A stretch of DNA of 61,636 nucleotides from Yanshouia hominis (GCA_014385025.1 JACRTB010000017.1:1-61636); one strand, 5' to 3'. Positions 8,041 through 16,019 are shown, counted from the stretch's first letter. Program-made: numbers and translations. Notes: a model not told the origin generated them from the sequence alone.

Positions 8041-9569
8041 GAGGCCTCGCCCCCCTTTCCGGCAAATTCCCCGGTCATCATCAGGCCGAGATGCTCCTTG
8101 GTGACCGATCGGGCGTCCGCGACGCCGGTAATCTGCCCGTGGCAGAGGACGAGAATCCGGTCGGAAAGCTCCAGCAGCACGTCGAGGTCCTCGCCGATGA
8201 ACATCACCGCGACCCCCTTCTTCTTCTGCTCGTTGAGCAGGTCGTAGATGGTGTAGGAGGAGTTGATGTCCAGCCCGCGCACCGGGTAGGCGGTGATCAG
8301 AAGGTTCGGCTCCGATTCGATCTCCCGGCCGAGCAGCACCTTCTGCACATTGCCGCCCGAGAGCAGCCGCACCGGAGTTTCCACCCCCGGCGTGACGATC
8401 GAGAGCTTCTCCACCAGCGTCTCGGCCAGCTCCCTCGCGGGGCGCCGGTCAACGAAGGGGCCGCCGCCCGCGCGGTAGGATTTCAGCAGCATGTTGTCAA
8501 CCATCCCCATCGAAGCGACCAGCCCCATGCCGAGCCGGTCCTCGGGAACAAAGCTCATGCTCACCCCGAGCCGGATGATCTCGGCGGGAGATTTTCCGAC
8601 GAGGTTTTCCTTGTGATAGAGGATTGCGCCTTTCTCCGGCAGGGTCAGGCCGGCGATGGTCTCGCACAGCTCCTTCTGACCCGACCCGGCGACCCCGGCC
8701 ACCCCGAGAATCTCCCCGGTGCGAATCTGAAAGGAAATATCGTTTAAGGCAATCGATCCGTCCGGCTTTTTGACGGTCAGATCAACCACCTTGAGAATGG
8801 TGTCCGGATGCTCCGGCTCGGGCCGCCCGATCTCCAGCACAACCGGCCGGCCGACCATCAGCTCGGTGAGGGCCTTCTGGCTGGTTTCGGCGGTTATGAC
8901 GGTATCGATGCTCCGGCCCTTGCGCAGAATCGTCACCCGGTCGCTGATCGAAAGAACCTCGTTGAGCTTATGGGTGATGATGATAACGGCGCAGCCCTGC
9001 TCCTTCATCCGGCGCAGGATGGCAAACAGGCGGTCGGTCTCCTGCGGGGTGAGAACGGCGGTCGGCTCGTCGAGAATCAGGATCTGCGCCCCGCGGTAGA
9101 GCACTTTGACAATCTCGACCGTCTGCTTTTCGCTGACCGACATCTCGCAGACCGGCTTTTCCGGCTCGATCTCCAGCCCGAAGGACCCGCAGATCGAAAG
9201 GATCTTTTCCCGAAGCTGCCTCGGGGGCAGCAGCCGCTCCGGAGTTCCGAGAACGATGTTGTCCATCGCGGAAAAAACCTCCACCAGCTTGAAGTGCTGA
9301 TGGATCATCCCGATGCCCAGTCCCATTGCGTCGATCGGCGACGAGATGACGGCCGGACGGCCGTCCACAAGGATTTCTCCGCTGTCCGGATGGTAGATGC
9401 CCGACAGCATATTCATCAGGGTCGTTTTTCCCGAGCCGTTCTCCCCTAAAAGCGCGAGGATTTCTCCCCGCCTCACCGAGAGGTTGACCCGGTCGTTTGC
9501 CACAACGCTGCCGAAGGTCTTGGTCAGCTCGCGGCATTCGATGGCATAGGGCGTCTGTTGCTCCGCCAC
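8037..9569 (-). CDS. ABC transporter ATP-binding protein, two-domain (simple sugar/nucleoside type)
   Basis: A 510-aa ATPase with two nucleotide-binding domains, as in RbsA/YufO. Domain 1 has Walker A GENGSGKTT near residue 41, a modified signature MSVSEKQTVEIVK and Walker B ILILDEPTAVL. Domain 2 has a degenerate P-loop (GVAGSGQKEL), signature LLSGGNVQKVLLGRE and LLITAYPVRGLD without a catalytic Glu, which is normal for this family. The start is GTG at 9569 with TAAGGAGGG upstream. The usual BMP-family lipoprotein gene is not adjacent on either side, which is unusual for the system. Confidence 0.93.
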   Translation of the reverse strand: MAEQQTPYAIECRELTKTFGSVVANDRVNLSVRRGEILALLGENGSGKTTLMNMLSGIYHPDSGEILVDGRPAVISSPIDAMGLGIGMIHQHFKLVEVFSAMDNIVLGTPERLLPPRQLREKILSICGSFGLEIEPEKPVCEMSVSEKQTVEIVKVLYRGAQILILDEPTAVLTPQETDRLFAILRRMKEQGCAVIIITHKLNEVLSISDRVTILRKGRSIDTVITAETSQKALTELMVGRPVVLEIGRPEPEHPDTILKVVDLTVKKPDGSIALNDISFQIRTGEILGVAGVAGSGQKELCETIAGLTLPEKGAILYHKENLVGKSPAEIIRLGVSMSFVPEDRLGMGLVASMGMVDNMLLKSYRAGGGPFVDRRPARELAETLVEKLSIVTPGVETPVRLLSGGNVQKVLLGREIESEPNLLITAYPVRGLDINSSYTIYDLLNEQKKKGVAVMFIGEDLDVLLELSDRILVLCHGQITGVADARSVTKEHLGLMMTGEFAGKGGEAS

Positions 9570-9590
9570 GCGGTTCCCTCCTTATATCGG

Positions 9591-9608
9591 GCCCCGGAAA
9601 GCCGGGGC
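9591..9608. other. GC-rich hairpin in the 5' leader of the ABC operon
   Basis: GCCCCGG-AAAG-CCGGGGC followed on the plus strand by GG and TTTTTT. Its T-run is oriented to end plus-strand transcripts, whereas the operon is on the minus strand. In the operon mRNA it would lie just after the predicted transcription start and before the ribosome site. Confidence 0.6.
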
Positions 9609-9625
9609 GGTTTTTTGTTCCTTTT

Positions 9626-9654
9626 ATTTTACCCCAATTCACCCGTCAAGACAA
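9626..9654 (-). promoter_or_regulatory. Promoter of the ABC importer/degV operon
   Basis: Minus strand: TTGTCT, 17-bp spacer, TAAAAT, about 57 nt upstream of the GTG start. It would drive ATPase, both permeases and degV. Confidence 0.55.
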
Positions 9655-10122
9655 GGCATGTTGTTGCTTTTTCATCATGGTGGCGAAAAGAAAAGGGGGA
9701 GCGGCCGGCTTGTCAAATCCCGGTAAGGAAGTACCGGCAACAAACTAACTTAGCGGCTGACAAACAGGGTTGCTGCGGGGAACGGGCAAGAAGCCAACAG
9801 CTTCTTGCCCGTTCCTACCGTCTTTATTCGCTTGTGTGGAGAGGGCGAATGTTACGTAATAGAACGCCGCTTTCGGAGGGGTAAGGGGTTTGCCCCGTTC
9901 TACACTTGAAAAAGCGCATGAATACAGGATTTTTTGACCTCTAACGCGTACTATGGAGCACAATATTTTGATGGCAAAAGCACTTGTTGCCTTCGCCCTC
10001 TTGATTACCCGTAAAGCAGGGGGAAGGCAGTATTGTCAATGACGGCGTTAACCGTTCATTTTATCGTTGACAATGCTGAATGGATCTGCCATCTCCTTGA
10101 CAAATCATAATTTGTGTGTTTC
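9655..10122. other. Intergenic region with a strong hairpin
   Basis: No convincing gene. The prominent element is a perfect 16-bp stem at 9779-9794/9800-9815 with a 5-nt CAACA loop and no clear T-run on either side. A minus-strand frame of 72 codons (9745-9963) runs through it but lacks a ribosome site and any recognised family. From about 9960 the composition becomes AT-rich, marking the edge of the next region. Confidence 0.5.
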
Positions 10123-10524
10123 TCATCTATGACAGATTTGCATTGCTACACCATCTTCCATAATAGAAAATCCATGTTTTTGGTAAAAAGCGGCGTTTTT
10201 ACTTTCTTCCGGCATAATTTCAATATAGAGATAGTTTTTATATTTTTCTTTCACTAAATCTATCATATGACCTGCAATGCCACGCCCTTGGTATTTCGGA
10301 TTCACAAGCACATAGTGCATATATGCAACCATCTCACTATCATCCAATAAGCGTACCAGACCTACCAATCTGTCATTGTCCCATGCTGTAATAACAGTAG
10401 ACGAATTCATCAGTGCTTTATAAAGTCTTTTCGGATACTGTCCAGATACCCATCCAACAGACAGGAAGAGACTCTCTACCTGCTCCATTGTAAATATTTT
10501 ATCCTGTGTATATTTGATTTCCAT
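10123..10524 (-). CDS. GNAT family N-acetyltransferase
   Basis: A 133-aa single-domain acetyltransferase. Motif A, the acetyl-CoA pyrophosphate loop, is visible as VNPKYQGRGIAGHMI near residue 73, and the later AAFYQKHGFSI is the typical C-terminal motif B segment. The substrate is unknown. The ATG has AAAGG about 9 nt upstream, and the gene sits 14 nt after the HxlR regulator gene, so it is probably co-transcribed with lysE-type exporter and regulator. Codon use is AT-rich compared with the genes on either side. Confidence 0.88.
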   Translation of the reverse strand: MEIKYTQDKIFTMEQVESLFLSVGWVSGQYPKRLYKALMNSSTVITAWDNDRLVGLVRLLDDSEMVAYMHYVLVNPKYQGRGIAGHMIDLVKEKYKNYLYIEIMPEESKNAAFYQKHGFSIMEDGVAMQICHR

Positions 10525-10538
10525 GTATATTACCTTTC

Positions 10539-10922
10539 CTATTTATAGTCACATTTTCGGCAATGAGGCAGAGCTGTATCAGTATTCTCTTTATAGAAAA
10601 TACCTGCCCACCGACAAATACTTTGCAAAATAGGAACAACCGATTGACCACGCTCCGTCAGTGTATATTCCACTCGCGGTGGAATCTCATCATAGGATTT
10701 TCTCTCTACAATGTTGTTTGCAATCAAGTCTTTTAATGTGGCGGCCAGTACAGCATCTGTAATATTGCCCATCTCCTTGCGTATTTCGCTGTAACGCAGC
10801 ATTCCTGCCTCAGCCAACACGCAAATAATGCGGGAATTCCATCTTCCTCCAAAAATATCCATTCCGTATTCTAAAGGACAACGAATATCCTTATCCAACT
10901 TTCTTTTATACAAAGCCATCAT
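10539..10922 (-). CDS. HxlR family winged-helix transcriptional regulator
   Basis: About 127 aa. CPLEYGMDIFGGRWNSRII is the HxlR entry helix with its conserved Cys, RYSEIRKEMGNITDAVLAAT is the recognition region, and EYTLTERGQSV the wing. HxlR proteins are small MarR-like dimers that often sense reactive compounds through the N-terminal cysteine. Two tandem ATGs lie at 10922 and 10919; the first overlaps the exporter stop as ATGA, the second is better spaced from AAAGG. It is likely to regulate its own operon. Confidence 0.88.
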   Translation of the reverse strand: MMALYKRKLDKDIRCPLEYGMDIFGGRWNSRIICVLAEAGMLRYSEIRKEMGNITDAVLAATLKDLIANNIVERKSYDEIPPRVEYTLTERGQSVVPILQSICRWAGIFYKENTDTALPHCRKCDYK

Positions 10923-11506
10923 CCTTTCACGATACTGAACGCACAATAAGCAAGGAATACCCCTAAAACAGCATTTATCAACTTAAAGTGCCTTCTATAA
11001 ACTGTTTGCAGTCTCATCCCGAGAAAAGCCCATGCAAGACACGCAACGCTTCCTACTCCAACAGCAAAAATTCCATAAAGCATCAGGTCAGACGGTGTTT
11101 TGCTATTGGGAATAAAATAGACGCTGAGCAATGTAGAAATATAAAAATATATTTTTACATTAACTAACTGCAGCAACATTCCTTCTTTCAAAGTCGGCTT
11201 TTTGTTTTTCAAATCTTCAAACGGTGTACTGCGAACCATATGAATCGCAAGCCATATCATATATACTCCACCCACATATTTCAAAACCGACAATACTGAT
11301 TCAAACCGATACGTCAAACAGCAAATCGCTGTCGTGCATATCGTTTGAACAAATGCATATCCCAGGCAAATTCCAAGGATTAAACGCTTGCTCTCTTTCC
11401 ATCCGTATTGACTTGTGGTATTGAGTGCAAGAATATTCCCAGGTCCCGGTGTAAAGGAGCAGGTTATCATATATAGCAGTAAAGATATTAGTGTTGTCAC
11501 TGTCAT
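10919..11506 (-). CDS. LysE/RhtB family amino-acid exporter
   Basis: A 195-aa membrane protein with six predicted hydrophobic segments. The family motif SFTPGPGNILALN is near residue 17, followed by GICLGYAFVQ and a C-terminal GMRLQTVYRRHFKLINAVLG. These proteins export amino acids or analogues by proton exchange. It is the first gene of an exporter-HxlR-GNAT operon, with ATG at 11506 and GGAAAGGA upstream. The AT-rich composition suggests acquisition together with its neighbours. Confidence 0.88.
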   Translation of the reverse strand: MTVTTLISLLLYMITCSFTPGPGNILALNTTSQYGWKESKRLILGICLGYAFVQTICTTAICCLTYRFESVLSVLKYVGGVYMIWLAIHMVRSTPFEDLKNKKPTLKEGMLLQLVNVKIYFYISTLLSVYFIPNSKTPSDLMLYGIFAVGVGSVACLAWAFLGMRLQTVYRRHFKLINAVLGVFLAYCAFSIVKG

Positions 11507-11591
11507 GGTTCCTTTCCGTTTTATTATATAAAAATAACTTTTACTTTACCAGTTACTATTAAATTTATGAGCGGCAATTTCTCTGCAAAAT

Positions 11592-11631
11592 AAAAAAGCG
11601 GGCATAGAGCTTTTGACCACTCTGTGTCCGC
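11592..11631 (-). terminator. Terminator of the PPOX-fold gene
   Basis: A 12-bp stem (11598-11609 with 11620-11631, two G-U pairs), 10-nt loop, then TTTTTTATTTT in the minus direction. It separates the PPOX-fold gene from the exporter operon downstream. Confidence 0.8.
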
Positions 11632-11644
11632 TTCTCTTTGTTCC

Positions 11645-12040
11645 TTACAGAACTTTCTTGTTATCAGCTCCCGGTGTTGTTACAATAACCTTTTCTGGTG
11701 TAATAATCAACGCGCCCTTAGCCGTAGCCGCATGATTGAACATCTTTTCTACCATAGCCTTAAATGTGTCAACTACCGTACCTTCGGTCACATATTTCGC
11801 AGTACCTTTGATCTGGTAACCTTCTAAATTCTGTGCATCGTAAACAGAAATTGCGATTTTGCCATTGTTTGCTTTTATGTTTGCCAACGTGGTTTCGAGA
11901 AATACATCCCCCACTAATAGAGTACCGTCCTCAGTTACATCCTTAAACGCAACAGGAACAACATTTGGTTCTCCATCAGCACAGGTTGCCAAATCCCACA
12001 TGCTGCTCTGTAATATTTTTTTCACATTCCCGTTTAACAT
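11645..12040 (-). CDS. Pyridoxamine 5'-phosphate oxidase-related FMN-binding protein
   Basis: A 131-aa split-barrel flavoprotein-like protein. The N-terminal half has the pattern WDLATCADGEPNVVPVAF, and the middle has FLETTLANIKANNGKIAISVYD, as in small PPOX-fold proteins that bind FMN or related cofactors. The substrate is unknown. It has its own promoter (TATAAT at 12089-12094) and terminator and a GAGGAGG ribosome site. AT-rich like the adjoining exporter operon. Confidence 0.85.
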   Translation of the reverse strand: MLNGNVKKILQSSMWDLATCADGEPNVVPVAFKDVTEDGTLLVGDVFLETTLANIKANNGKIAISVYDAQNLEGYQIKGTAKYVTEGTVVDTFKAMVEKMFNHAATAKGALIITPEKVIVTTPGADNKKVL

Positions 12041-12088
12041 AAATTAGCCTCCTCAGATTGATTGAATCCGCTTTGTCTTGCAATAATT

Positions 12089-12117
12089 ATTATACGGAAG
12101 CTGTCCATCTCAAACAA
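12089..12117 (-). promoter_or_regulatory. Promoter of the PPOX-fold gene
   Basis: Minus strand: TTGTTT, 17 bp, TATAAT, about 49 nt upstream of the ATG at 12040. Confidence 0.65.
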
Positions 12118-12289
12118 GATATTAGCATTTTTATGAGTAACTAATAAATTTAATATCAGGTTTTGCCGCAGCTCATACAATTCCGGCTTGTCGTTCTGTT
12201 GACAATATATTTTACCGCAAACTCATGAGCATTTCCACTGCAAACGCCGCGCCGTTCGCCTGCCATACCGCAATCGCAGCGCAAGTATT

Positions 12290-12323
12290 TTGCAGGAAAA
12301 TACGAAACAGGTTATACTGTTTC
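12290..12323 (+). promoter_or_regulatory. Orphan promoter overlapped by a palindromic operator
   Basis: TTGCAG, 17 bp, TATACT on the plus strand. The -10 lies in the perfect inverted repeat GAAACAG-GTTATA-CTGTTTC (12304-12323). Downstream is only an 18-codon frame (ATG at 12326, MPALRQNNEKPGRKNRTA) before a stop, so this looks like the control region and stub of a lost gene. The rest of 12118-12362 shows nothing recognisable. Confidence 0.45.
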
Positions 12324-12362
12324 TATGCCTGCTCTGCGGCAAAACAACGAGAAACCAGGAAG

Positions 12363-12400
12363 AAAAAACAGAACGGCGTAGCCGAAGCCATGCCGTTCTG
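12363..12400 (-). terminator. Terminator of the radical SAM gene
   Basis: CAGAACGGC and GCCGTTCTG pair (9 bp) around a 14-nt loop and are followed in the minus direction by TTTTTTCTT. It lies 59 nt past the stop. Confidence 0.85.
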
Positions 12401-12458
12401 CAACGAGATTAAATTACTTCCTTACGGGTGTGCGCCTTTCCCGGCGCGGCGCCCGGAC

Positions 12459-13328
12459 TTACAGCCCCCTGTACTGCTTGGGCCGGAGATTCCCCCGCGC
12501 GATCGCCCGCGCAAGCTGTTCGATCATCGGAAGGCGGTCGCGGTTGAGGGTTCCGGCCAGGGCCACATAGTTGGAAATATGGTTCGAGCGCAGCACCGTT
12601 CCCTCGCTGTCGACATGCTCGAGGAATATCTTCTGCTCCTCAAGGATCTGAAGCGGCGAAAGCGCCTGGAACCGCCCGGCCAGACAGTCGCGGGTCAGCT
12701 CGGTGCCCGCGTTCATCGTCAGGGTCAGCAGGCCGAGGTACTCCGGGCGGGCGGCGGTGACGAGCCGGGCCGATTCGACGGCGTTTTCCTCCATCCGGGG
12801 CACTCCGCCGATGCCGGTGATCAGGGTCATCGAGGTTTTGATTCCGGCGGCCCTGAGCTTTTGGCAGGCCTGCGCCGTCTCCGCGGCGGTGACGCCCTTT
12901 TTGATCTGAGTCAGAATCCGGTCGCTGCCCGTCTCGGCGCCGAGGTAGACCATCTCGAGGCCGTGCGCGCGCAGCGTGCAAAGCTCCTCATGGGATTTGC
13001 CCAGCACATCGAGCGCACAGCCGTAGGTCGTGACCCGGCGGCAGGCGGGGAAGAGCTGAAAAACCCGGTCGAGGACGGTGAGAAGGTCGGGAATTTTGAC
13101 GATCAGCGCGTCGCCGTCCGCGAGGAACACCTTGCGGATCGGATAGGGGATTTCGCGGGCGGCTTCCTCGAGGTCGGCGAGCACCTCGGGGATCGGGCGG
13201 ACCCGGAACGCTTTGTCCTTATACATGGTGCAGAAGGTGCAGCGGTTGCGGGCGCAGCCGATGGTGAGCTGAAGGATGAGGCTGTCCGCCTCGCTGGGGG
13301 GACGGTATACGTCGCCTTCGTAAATCAT
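12459..13328 (-). CDS. Radical SAM protein
   Basis: A 289-aa radical SAM enzyme. The cluster motif is CARNRCTFC (CX4CX2C, one residue longer than canonical CX3CX2C), near residue 25, directly followed by TMYKDKAFRVRP. Later segments fit the SAM-binding barrel: VFLADGDALI, EMVYLGAETGSDRILTQIKKG and MTLITGIGG. The family is common in anaerobes but its reaction is not established. ATG at 13328 has AAAGGAG upstream; the open frame before it overlaps the rpoN terminator. It follows rpoN in the same orientation. Confidence 0.85.
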   Translation of the reverse strand: MIYEGDVYRPPSEADSLILQLTIGCARNRCTFCTMYKDKAFRVRPIPEVLADLEEAAREIPYPIRKVFLADGDALIVKIPDLLTVLDRVFQLFPACRRVTTYGCALDVLGKSHEELCTLRAHGLEMVYLGAETGSDRILTQIKKGVTAAETAQACQKLRAAGIKTSMTLITGIGGVPRMEENAVESARLVTAARPEYLGLLTLTMNAGTELTRDCLAGRFQALSPLQILEEQKIFLEHVDSEGTVLRSNHISNYVALAGTLNRDRLPMIEQLARAIARGNLRPKQYRGL

Positions 13329-13366
13329 GGCGCGGCTCCTTTCGGGTCGGATGTTGGAAAAGCGGC

Positions 13367-13406
13367 GGCAGGGAGCGTCCCCGCCCTGCGGCGGGCGCTC
13401 CCTGCC
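13367..13406 (-). terminator. Long hairpin after rpoN
   Basis: Outer 11-bp stem (13367-13377 with 13396-13406) and inner 6-bp stem (13380-13385 with 13390-13395), immediately past the rpoN stop. In the minus direction it is followed by GCCGCTTTTCC. It is a probable partial terminator between rpoN and the radical SAM gene. Confidence 0.6.
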
Positions 13407-13410
13407 CGGT

Positions 13411-14775
13411 TCAATGCCTGCGGGCCGGCGAGGAGGGGATTCCCAGCTCCTCGCGGTATTTTGCCACGGTGCGGCGGGCGAGCGCCACCCCTTCCTCCCC
13501 AAGCAGCGACGCGATGGCGCTGTCCGAGAGGGGGCGGTCCGGCTCCTCCTCCGCGACAAGCTCGCGGATCCGGTCCTTGACCGAGCGGCTGCCCAATTCG
13601 ACGGCACCCTCGCCGGTCGAGGCCGCGCCCGAAAAGAAGTTCTTGAGCGGGAAGATCCCCCGGCGGCACTGCAGGTATTTCTCATTGATCGCCCGGCTGA
13701 CCGTCGATTCATGAACCGAGAGGTCGTCGGCGATATCCCGCAGCCGCATCGGCATCAGGTCGCCGCGCGGATCGACGAAGAAGGACCGCTGCCGCCTGAG
13801 AATCGACTCGACAATCCGCTCGATGGTGATCCGGCGGCTTTCGATCGACTTGACCACCCAGAGGGCCTGCGAGAGCTTCTGGCTGACATACTGTTTGGCC
13901 TGCGGGTCGTCCTGCGCCATCTCAAGGTAGGCGCGGTTGACCGAAACGCTGGCGTTATACTGCCTGTTGTAGGTGCAGACCGGCTCGCCGTCAACCAGAT
14001 CGACGGTCACATCCGGCAGGATGTAGGCCACCGTCTCATCCCCGAAGGCCGAGGCGGGGCGCGGGTTGAGGGTGCGGATCAGCTCATAGCAGGCCCTGGC
14101 CTGCGAAACCGGACAGCCGACCGCCTTCGCGGCCTTCTGAAAATGGCCGAGGGCGCAATCCTCGAGGTGATCCCGCGCGATCATGAAAGCCACCGGATCG
14201 ACCACCCCCCGCCGGGAAAGCTGAATACAAAGCGAGTCGGCCAGATCATACCCGCCGATTCCGGGCGGATCGAGGGTGCGCAGGTAGTCGATTGCCTCGC
14301 GGGCAAGCCCCACATCCACCCCGAATTCCCTGGCCAGCGCCTCGGGGGAGATGGTCAGGTAACCGTGCGCATCGAGCGAGCCGACCAGCCGTTCCAGCAG
14401 CCGGAGGTCCACGCGGGTCAGGCTCAGGTCAAACTGGCCCCGCAGATAGTCGGGCAGGTCCGCGCCGGTCTGCTCGGGCCGGAGCGCCCGCTCGGGGCGC
14501 TCCTCCTCATTCCGGTCGGCGGGGTCCTCGTCGGCGGAGGCGGCCGGGCGCGCGGTCAGCCAGCGCGCGAGATCGATCGGGTTGGGGGCCGAATCCTCCG
14601 CCGCTCTGGCCGGCGGCTCGAGATCGATGAGCGGATTTTCAAGATGCACCTCGCTCAGATAAGCGTTGAGTTCGATGCTGTTCATCTGCAGCAGCTTGAC
14701 GTACTGAATCTGTTGAGTTGAGAGGGTCTGCCGCAGCGCCTGCTGCTGCACCTGACCCAAATAACCGATGGACAT
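13411..14775 (-). CDS. rpoN: RNA polymerase sigma-54 factor
   Basis: A 454-aa sigma-54. The glutamine-rich activator-interacting region I is at the N terminus (QQQALRQTLSTQQIQYVKLLQM). An acidic region II spans about 55-100. The core-binding region and the HTH (LRDIADDLSVHESTVSRAI) follow. The RpoN box ARRTVAKYREELGIPSS is at the extreme C terminus. It recognises -24/-12 promoters and needs an AAA+ activator; neither an activator gene nor a clear -24/-12 site was seen in this window. ATG at 14775 has AAAGAGG 8 nt upstream. Confidence 0.96.
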   Translation of the reverse strand: MSIGYLGQVQQQALRQTLSTQQIQYVKLLQMNSIELNAYLSEVHLENPLIDLEPPARAAEDSAPNPIDLARWLTARPAASADEDPADRNEEERPERALRPEQTGADLPDYLRGQFDLSLTRVDLRLLERLVGSLDAHGYLTISPEALAREFGVDVGLAREAIDYLRTLDPPGIGGYDLADSLCIQLSRRGVVDPVAFMIARDHLEDCALGHFQKAAKAVGCPVSQARACYELIRTLNPRPASAFGDETVAYILPDVTVDLVDGEPVCTYNRQYNASVSVNRAYLEMAQDDPQAKQYVSQKLSQALWVVKSIESRRITIERIVESILRRQRSFFVDPRGDLMPMRLRDIADDLSVHESTVSRAINEKYLQCRRGIFPLKNFFSGAASTGEGAVELGSRSVKDRIRELVAEEEPDRPLSDSAIASLLGEEGVALARRTVAKYREELGIPSSPARRH

Positions 14776-14975
14776 ACCATTCGCCTCTTTCCTGAAAACT
14801 CAGCCGGCGGTCCGCGGGCGGGCGCATCCGGTAAAATCTTTTTCTGTCCGCACCTGAAATTTACAGGGTTTCATCCCCGCGGCGGCATGAAATTTGCTCG
14901 AAGTCCGTATCTTATTATGACCGATTTCGAACTTTTTTGCAACAGGGCAACCGGCACAAACCCGGCGCCCGAAAG

Positions 14976-15005
14976 TTGACGAGATGGACGAAGGGGCGGT
15001 ATAAT
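14976..15005 (+). promoter_or_regulatory. Promoter of the DapF-like racemase gene
   Basis: TTGACG, 18 bp, TATAAT, about 76 nt upstream of the ATG at 15082. Confidence 0.7.
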
Positions 15006-15081
15006 AGGACTGTAAAATCACCAAATTCCCTGAATTTGGATGATGATCTCACTGCAATGGTATGGAGAGGAAGGCGGTTCG

Positions 15082-15870
15082 ATGCATCTGCGCATCCGTT
15101 TGGCCAACCCCGCGGGCAACATCACCCTTTTTGTGCTCGATCCGGTCGATCCGGCCGCGCGGCCCGCGCTGTCCGCCGCGCTGATGCGGCGCGATCCCTC
15201 GGTGGAGCAGGTCGCCTTTGTGACCGCGCCGAAATCCGGCGGAGCGGGGCGGTTCGAGATGATGGGCGGGGAATTCTGCGGCAACGCCTGCCGCGCCTTC
15301 GGGTTTCTGCTGGCGCGGGAGCGCTTTTCCGGCGGGGTCCGCACCCTCGCGGTGGAGGCAAGCGGAGCCGCGTCCCCCGTCGCCGTCACGGCCGACCTCG
15401 ACGCGGGGCATTCGAGCGCGGCGATGCCGCTTCCCCGCGCGGTTTCCCCCTGCTTCGTGGGGGGCCTTCGCGGGACGCTGGCCGAATTTGAAGGGATCAG
15501 CCATCTTGTCCTGCCGCACGGATACGACGAAGGACTGCTGCGGGCCGGACAGGCGCTGCTTGCCCAAACCGGGGCCGAGGCGTGGGGAGTTCTGTTTCTC
15601 GAGGGCCTCTCGATGATTCCCGTCGTCACCGTCCGCTCGACCGGCACGACCGTCTTCGAGGGAAGCTGCGGCTCCGGCTCGGTGGCCGCGGCCTGCGCGC
15701 TCGGCCTTGCGGCGGGGGAGGGAGAGCACCGCTGTGCCCTCCGCCAGCCCCGGGGAACCATCCTTGCGGCGGTGACGGTGCGGGAAGGCTCCCTCTCGGC
15801 CGCCTCGATCGGCGGGGCCGTCTCCTTTGGGAAACCGGATGTGCTTATCCTTCCGGACGGGGGAGTGTGA
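15082..15870 (+). CDS. DapF-fold PLP-independent amino-acid racemase/epimerase
   Basis: A 262-aa protein of the diaminopimelate epimerase fold, in which two cysteines act as acid and base on either face of the substrate. Cys66 lies in GGEFCGNACRAFG and Cys196 in EGSCGSGSVAAA, each at the start of a fold repeat. Overall divergence and the lack of lysine-pathway neighbours suggest a histidine-racemase/CntK-like enzyme rather than true DapF; the substrate cannot be decided from sequence. The start is ATG at 15082 with GAGGAAGG 7 nt upstream. The last 20 codons plus stop and flank are duplicated just downstream (15883-15954). Confidence 0.75.
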   Translation: MHLRIRLANPAGNITLFVLDPVDPAARPALSAALMRRDPSVEQVAFVTAPKSGGAGRFEMMGGEFCGNACRAFGFLLARERFSGGVRTLAVEASGAASPVAVTADLDAGHSSAAMPLPRAVSPCFVGGLRGTLAEFEGISHLVLPHGYDEGLLRAGQALLAQTGAEAWGVLFLEGLSMIPVVTVRSTGTTVFEGSCGSGSVAAACALGLAAGEGEHRCALRQPRGTILAAVTVREGSLSAASIGGAVSFGKPDVLILPDGGV

Positions 15871-15954
15871 GCGGCGCGGCCCGGCGGGGCCGTCTCCTTC
15901 GGGGAACCGGACGCGCTTATCCTTCCGGACAGGGGAGGGGGAGCGGCGCGGCCC
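15811..15954 (+). repeat. 72-bp tandem duplication of the racemase gene 3' end
   Basis: Copy 1 (15811-15882) holds the last 20 codons, the stop and 12 bp of flank. Copy 2 (15883-15954) follows directly and differs at seven positions by eye, one of which changes the TGA stop to GGA. The period is 24 codons, so the frame is conserved. Confidence 0.92.
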
Positions 15955-15984
15955 GCAAAATTTCCTTGACTTGTCTATTTTTTC

Positions 15985-16013
15985 TTGACAAATCCCTCCG
16001 GAACGGCTATCAT
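15985..16013 (+). promoter_or_regulatory. Promoter of the leuCDB operon
   Basis: TTGACA, 17 bp, TATCAT, just upstream of the T-box leader. Confidence 0.75.
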
Positions 16014-16019
16014 CATGCT

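Noticed and set aside
9745-9963. 72-codon minus-strand gene
   Set aside because: No ribosome site, no family, and it contains a perfect hairpin.
9964-9990. Sigma-54 promoter near TGGCAAAAGCACTTGTTGC
   Set aside because: The GG-to-GC spacing does not fit the -24/-12 rule and no gene follows.
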